NCBI RefSeq assembly: GCF_039539445.1
Contig: NZ_BAABDD010000002.1
Coordinates: 124,001 to 188,000 of the forward strand
Length of the DNA: 64,000 bases
Direction: 5' to 3'
From: Salinactinospora qingdaonensis
GTDB lineage: Bacteria > Actinomycetota > Actinomycetes > Streptosporangiales > Streptosporangiaceae
Positions 62,011 to 64,000 of the stretch are shown here, piece by piece. Each line of letters opens with the position of its first letter. Within the stretch, counting starts at the first letter, position 1. The position numbers were made by a program, and so were the translations under genes. Under the pieces are notes generated by a model. The model did no database searches. It worked only from the letters and a program-made list of their open reading frames with translations, and was not told the DNA's origin.

Positions 62011-62176
62011 GTGTCCGGTTTTCGGACGGCTGGGGTAGGGGGCTGCAAAGGGTGCTCTTCGTCCGCTCGTGCCTCGATTGCTGCGGTGATCCCGCCAGCC
62101 GGCGGGGCGACAGAGCGGACGCGCTCACCCGCGTGCGCCCACCGCCGGCCCTCGCCGCCCGTCCAAAAACAGGACC
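62007..62176. mobile_element. ~165-bp repeated element, copy 2
   Basis: Same architecture as copy 1 (56752-56911): left end TCTAGGTGTCCGGTTTTCGGACGG, right end CCGTCCAAAAACAGGACCT as an imperfect inverted repeat. Inside is GGCTGGGG, then GCTCGTGCCTCGAT and the conserved 26-base block starting at 62120. It begins with the TAG stop of rskA (62008-62010). Confidence 0.65.
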
Positions 62177-62363
62177 TCGTGGCACCACCCTGAGAGATCG
62201 GGAGAGGGCACAGCCGCGACCTCCGGCGATCGATGTTCAGCGGCGCTCCGCGGGCCGTTGCAGCCGCTCAGGGGTGTGCGGGCACGGGGGGCGGGCCGGA
62301 GAAAAACACAGGGGGCAAAAAGGGCGGTCGGCGCCGTCAGCCGCAACGGAGTGTGCCAGGGGA

Positions 62364-62396
62364 GGGGCTGCGCGGCTCCGCGCCGGTGTCAGCCCC
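62364..62396. terminator. hairpin in the 62177-62732 intergenic region
   Basis: GGGGCTG/CAGCCCC closes an inner CGCGG-ct-CCGCG stem. The 556-base stretch otherwise shows no coding bias. Confidence 0.4.
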
Positions 62397-62671
62397 AGCC
62401 ACCACCCCCGGTTGCGCTCGTTCCGCCCCGGTTGCGTAGGGGGACAAAACCGGAAGTGGGGCACCTGCCGCGCCAAGGCGCCCACCTCCTGCTACGACTG
62501 GCTTACCGACGCTTCTGACCTTGTGTTTCGTGATTTAAAGCAGGCGAGACCGGGTAGCCGTTCACATACACAATCAAGGCGGTCAGCCGGGCAGCCCAGC
62601 CCTGCGGTGTGACCGTTGCGGTTGTGAGAAGAGCCAGATACCGGCCTTGGACCTGGCCCAAGCGTGGATCG

Positions 62672-62690
62672 GCGACCGGAGGCCGGTCGC
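62672..62690 (+). promoter_or_regulatory. leader hairpin before the DUF7144-like gene
   Basis: GCGACCGG-agg-CCGGTCGC, an 8-bp perfect stem 43 bases upstream of the start codon. Confidence 0.4.
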
Positions 62691-62732
62691 TCGAAAGCCG
62701 AGTCCGTCCACTCACTGCAGGAGGCGTTAGGC

Positions 62733-63245
62733 ATGTCCATGAACGCTTTCAAGGCCAACGCTGGAGGGGCCTTCGCGGAGGCGATCCTCTTCATTGTCGG
62801 GATCGTCAACGTCATTCAGGGAATCGTGGCTATGGCCACCCCCGGCTACTTCTTCGTGGCTGGGACCGACATGCTCCTCTTCGGCTTCGTGCCGTGGGGC
62901 GTGATCATGACTGTCCTCGGTGTGCTCTTGGTGCTCGCCGGATTCGCGCTGCTGACCGGCCAGCGGTGGGCCCGCACCACCGCCGTGGTCCTCGCCGGAC
63001 TCAACGTGATCGGGCAGTTGATGTTCCTCGTCGCCTCTCCGTTCTGGTCAGCCATCATCATCGCCATCAGCGTGCTGGCCATCTACGCCCTCACCAGCGG
63101 CTGGGGCGCTGGCGCTGCTGAGACCTACCGCGAAGCCACGGCCTACCGCTCTGGGCGCGCCGATGCCGCCTCGCGCGTGGGTACCGAAACGTCGGGCGAG
63201 CGTGGAGTTCCGACCGCTCGTTCGGGCGAACAGCCCAAACGGTGA
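62733..63245 (+). CDS. four-helix membrane protein (DUF7144-like)
   Basis: A 170-aa integral membrane protein: helices at about 14-33, 45-72, 80-102 and 104-122, with the pattern WGVIMTVLGVLLVLAGFALLTGQRWAR and SPFWSAIIIAISVLAIYAL typical of small DUF7144-type actinobacterial proteins. A polar ~45-residue C-terminal tail follows. GGAGG lies ten bases before ATG 62733; a second ATG two codons later is possible. Function unknown. Confidence 0.85.
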   Translation: MSMNAFKANAGGAFAEAILFIVGIVNVIQGIVAMATPGYFFVAGTDMLLFGFVPWGVIMTVLGVLLVLAGFALLTGQRWARTTAVVLAGLNVIGQLMFLVASPFWSAIIIAISVLAIYALTSGWGAGAAETYREATAYRSGRADAASRVGTETSGERGVPTARSGEQPKR

Positions 63246-63343
63246 GCAAGAAGCGGGGACGGTCGCTTTGAGGACTTGGCAGCCGGCCCCGCACACGGCG
63301 CTGTCCCAGCGGGTCGGCTGAGTGCCTGCCCCGGCCGCCGGGT

Positions 63344-63375
63344 GGCGGGCTCCCTCCTGTCGAGTGGAGCCCGCC
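63344..63375. terminator. bidirectional terminator
   Basis: A 10-bp perfect stem (GGCGGGCTCC at 63344-63353 with 63366-63375) between convergent genes. Confidence 0.7.
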
Positions 63376-63445
63376 GACGACTACCGTGGCCCCACCCCGG
63401 GGCAAAACGGGGCAGGGACGCGGCATATGGCGGCGAGAGGGCCCA

Positions 63446-64000
63446 TCAAAGCGCCCGCAACCCGTTCGGATGGAACGGAGCTCCGTTGACCTTCTGGGAG
63501 ATCCCGGAGTAGTCGAGGTAGGCGGTGATGCCGCCCAGGTGGAAAGGCCAGCCGGCCCCGGTGATCAGGCACAGGTCGATATCGGCCGGCTCGGCTACCA
63601 CGCCCTCGTCGAGCATGATGCGGATCTCCTTCGCCAGCGCCCGCAAGGCGCGGTCACGGATCTCGTCTTCGGTCAGGGGGTGGCCCCCGCCGCGGAACAG
63701 TTCCCTGACCTCGGGATCGATCTGAAGGTCCGGCCCAAAGATCGCGGTTGTACCGCTGTCGACCAGCGCGCGGTGTTGCTCGGAGACGCGGAAACGCTCG
63801 GGGAAGGCTGCGTGGAGTGTCTCGGAAACGTGGAGGGCCACGGCCGGGCCGACCAACTGGAGCAGCATCAGCGGCGACATCGGCAGTCCGAGGGGGGCCA
63901 CAGCTCGGTCGGCGACCTCGGGATCGGTCCCTTCCTCGACCGCAGCCAGCACCTCGCCCATGAACAGGGTGAGCAGCCGGTTCACCACAAACGCCGGCGC
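63446..64000 (-). CDS. C-terminal part of a 3-hydroxyacyl-CoA dehydrogenase (FadB/FadJ-type), truncated by the window edge
   Basis: The last 184 residues of a longer protein that starts beyond 64000. It opens with APAFVVNRLLTLFMGEVLAAVEEG, the helical C-terminal domain typical of fatty-acid-oxidation 3-hydroxyacyl-CoA dehydrogenases, and contains a second such repeat (RALAKEIRIMLDEGVVAEPADIDLCLI, then GWPFHLGGITAYLD). The doubled domain favours a multifunctional FadB/FadJ-like enzyme over a short dehydrogenase. The catalytic and NAD-binding parts are outside the window. Confidence 0.88.
   Translation of the reverse strand, partial: APAFVVNRLLTLFMGEVLAAVEEGTDPEVADRAVAPLGLPMSPLMLLQLVGPAVALHVSETLHAAFPERFRVSEQHRALVDSGTTAIFGPDLQIDPEVRELFRGGGHPLTEDEIRDRALRALAKEIRIMLDEGVVAEPADIDLCLITGAGWPFHLGGITAYLDYSGISQKVNGAPFHPNGLRAL

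Noticed and set aside
62177..62732. Small ORFs in the gap after rskA
   Set aside because: Arg/Pro/Ala-rich translations in all frames, as expected for GC-rich non-coding DNA.

Overview
The window is 64 kb of very GC-rich chromosome from an actinobacterium. Hallmarks are SepH, CutRS, DUF4193, DUF3710, DUF3159 and DUF4235 proteins, an F420-type LLM oxidoreductase, a SigK/RskA pair, many GTG starts and apparently leaderless genes with a TANNNT box 6 nt before the start codon. As I recall those genomes, the core gene order (sepH, ferrochelatase, inositol monophosphatase, cutRS, DUF4193, dut, DUF3710, DUF3159, two TrkA proteins, TrmA-like methylase, acnA, dxs with a ROK regulator and xylFGH) is largely shared with Streptomyces and partly with Mycobacterium. 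A serpin beside a beta-galactosidase/sugar-transport locus would suit a saprophytic, possibly thermophilic member of the Nocardiopsaceae (Thermobifida/Nocardiopsis type); that placement is inference. No tRNA, rRNA, CRISPR array or intact transposase gene was seen.

Layout. 1-6.6 kb: a tiny membrane protein, a bicarbonate transporter/carbonic anhydrase fusion, a membrane-anchored repeat protein interrupted by an assembly gap (4294-4389) and a PEBP-like lipoprotein. 6.8-14.4 kb: a large BTAD/NB-ARC regulator, a DrrAB-type ABC exporter and a pair of PH-domain membrane proteins. 14.5-27.8 kb: sepH, ferrochelatase, inositol monophosphatase, a candidate small RNA, cutRS, DUF4193, valS, dut and DUF3710. 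27.9-35.9 kb: an accessory block with a PIG-L deacetylase, a serpin, a three-gene sugar ABC importer plus a small membrane protein, and a GH42 beta-galactosidase, tied together by three LacI-type operators. 36-50.6 kb: DUF3159, two TrkA proteins, an RNA methyltransferase, an LLM oxidoreductase, aconitase with a long structured leader, a metallopeptidase, FprA-type reductase, dxs and mug. 50.6-56.6 kb: a TSUP permease, then xylFGH under a ROK repressor with three matching operators. 56.6-62 kb: an unknown protein behind a textbook LexA-controlled promoter, a P-loop kinase, then a divergent redox locus: an acidic methionine-rich lipoprotein and a membrane molybdopterin oxidoreductase on one strand, SigK and RskA on the other. 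The window closes with a small membrane protein and the 3' end of a 3-hydroxyacyl-CoA dehydrogenase gene.

The most interesting items are: (i) the Met-rich lipoprotein / molybdoenzyme / ECF sigma / anti-sigma locus, which resembles in logic the MsrP-MrpX repair system of proteobacteria; (ii) an SOS-type promoter in front of an unrecognised 129-aa protein; (iii) two copies of a ~165-bp element whose terminus supplies the TAG stop of the gene next to it; (iv) a candidate terminated small RNA whose hairpin is repeated in the leader of cutR; and (v) a multi-branched leader of acnA.
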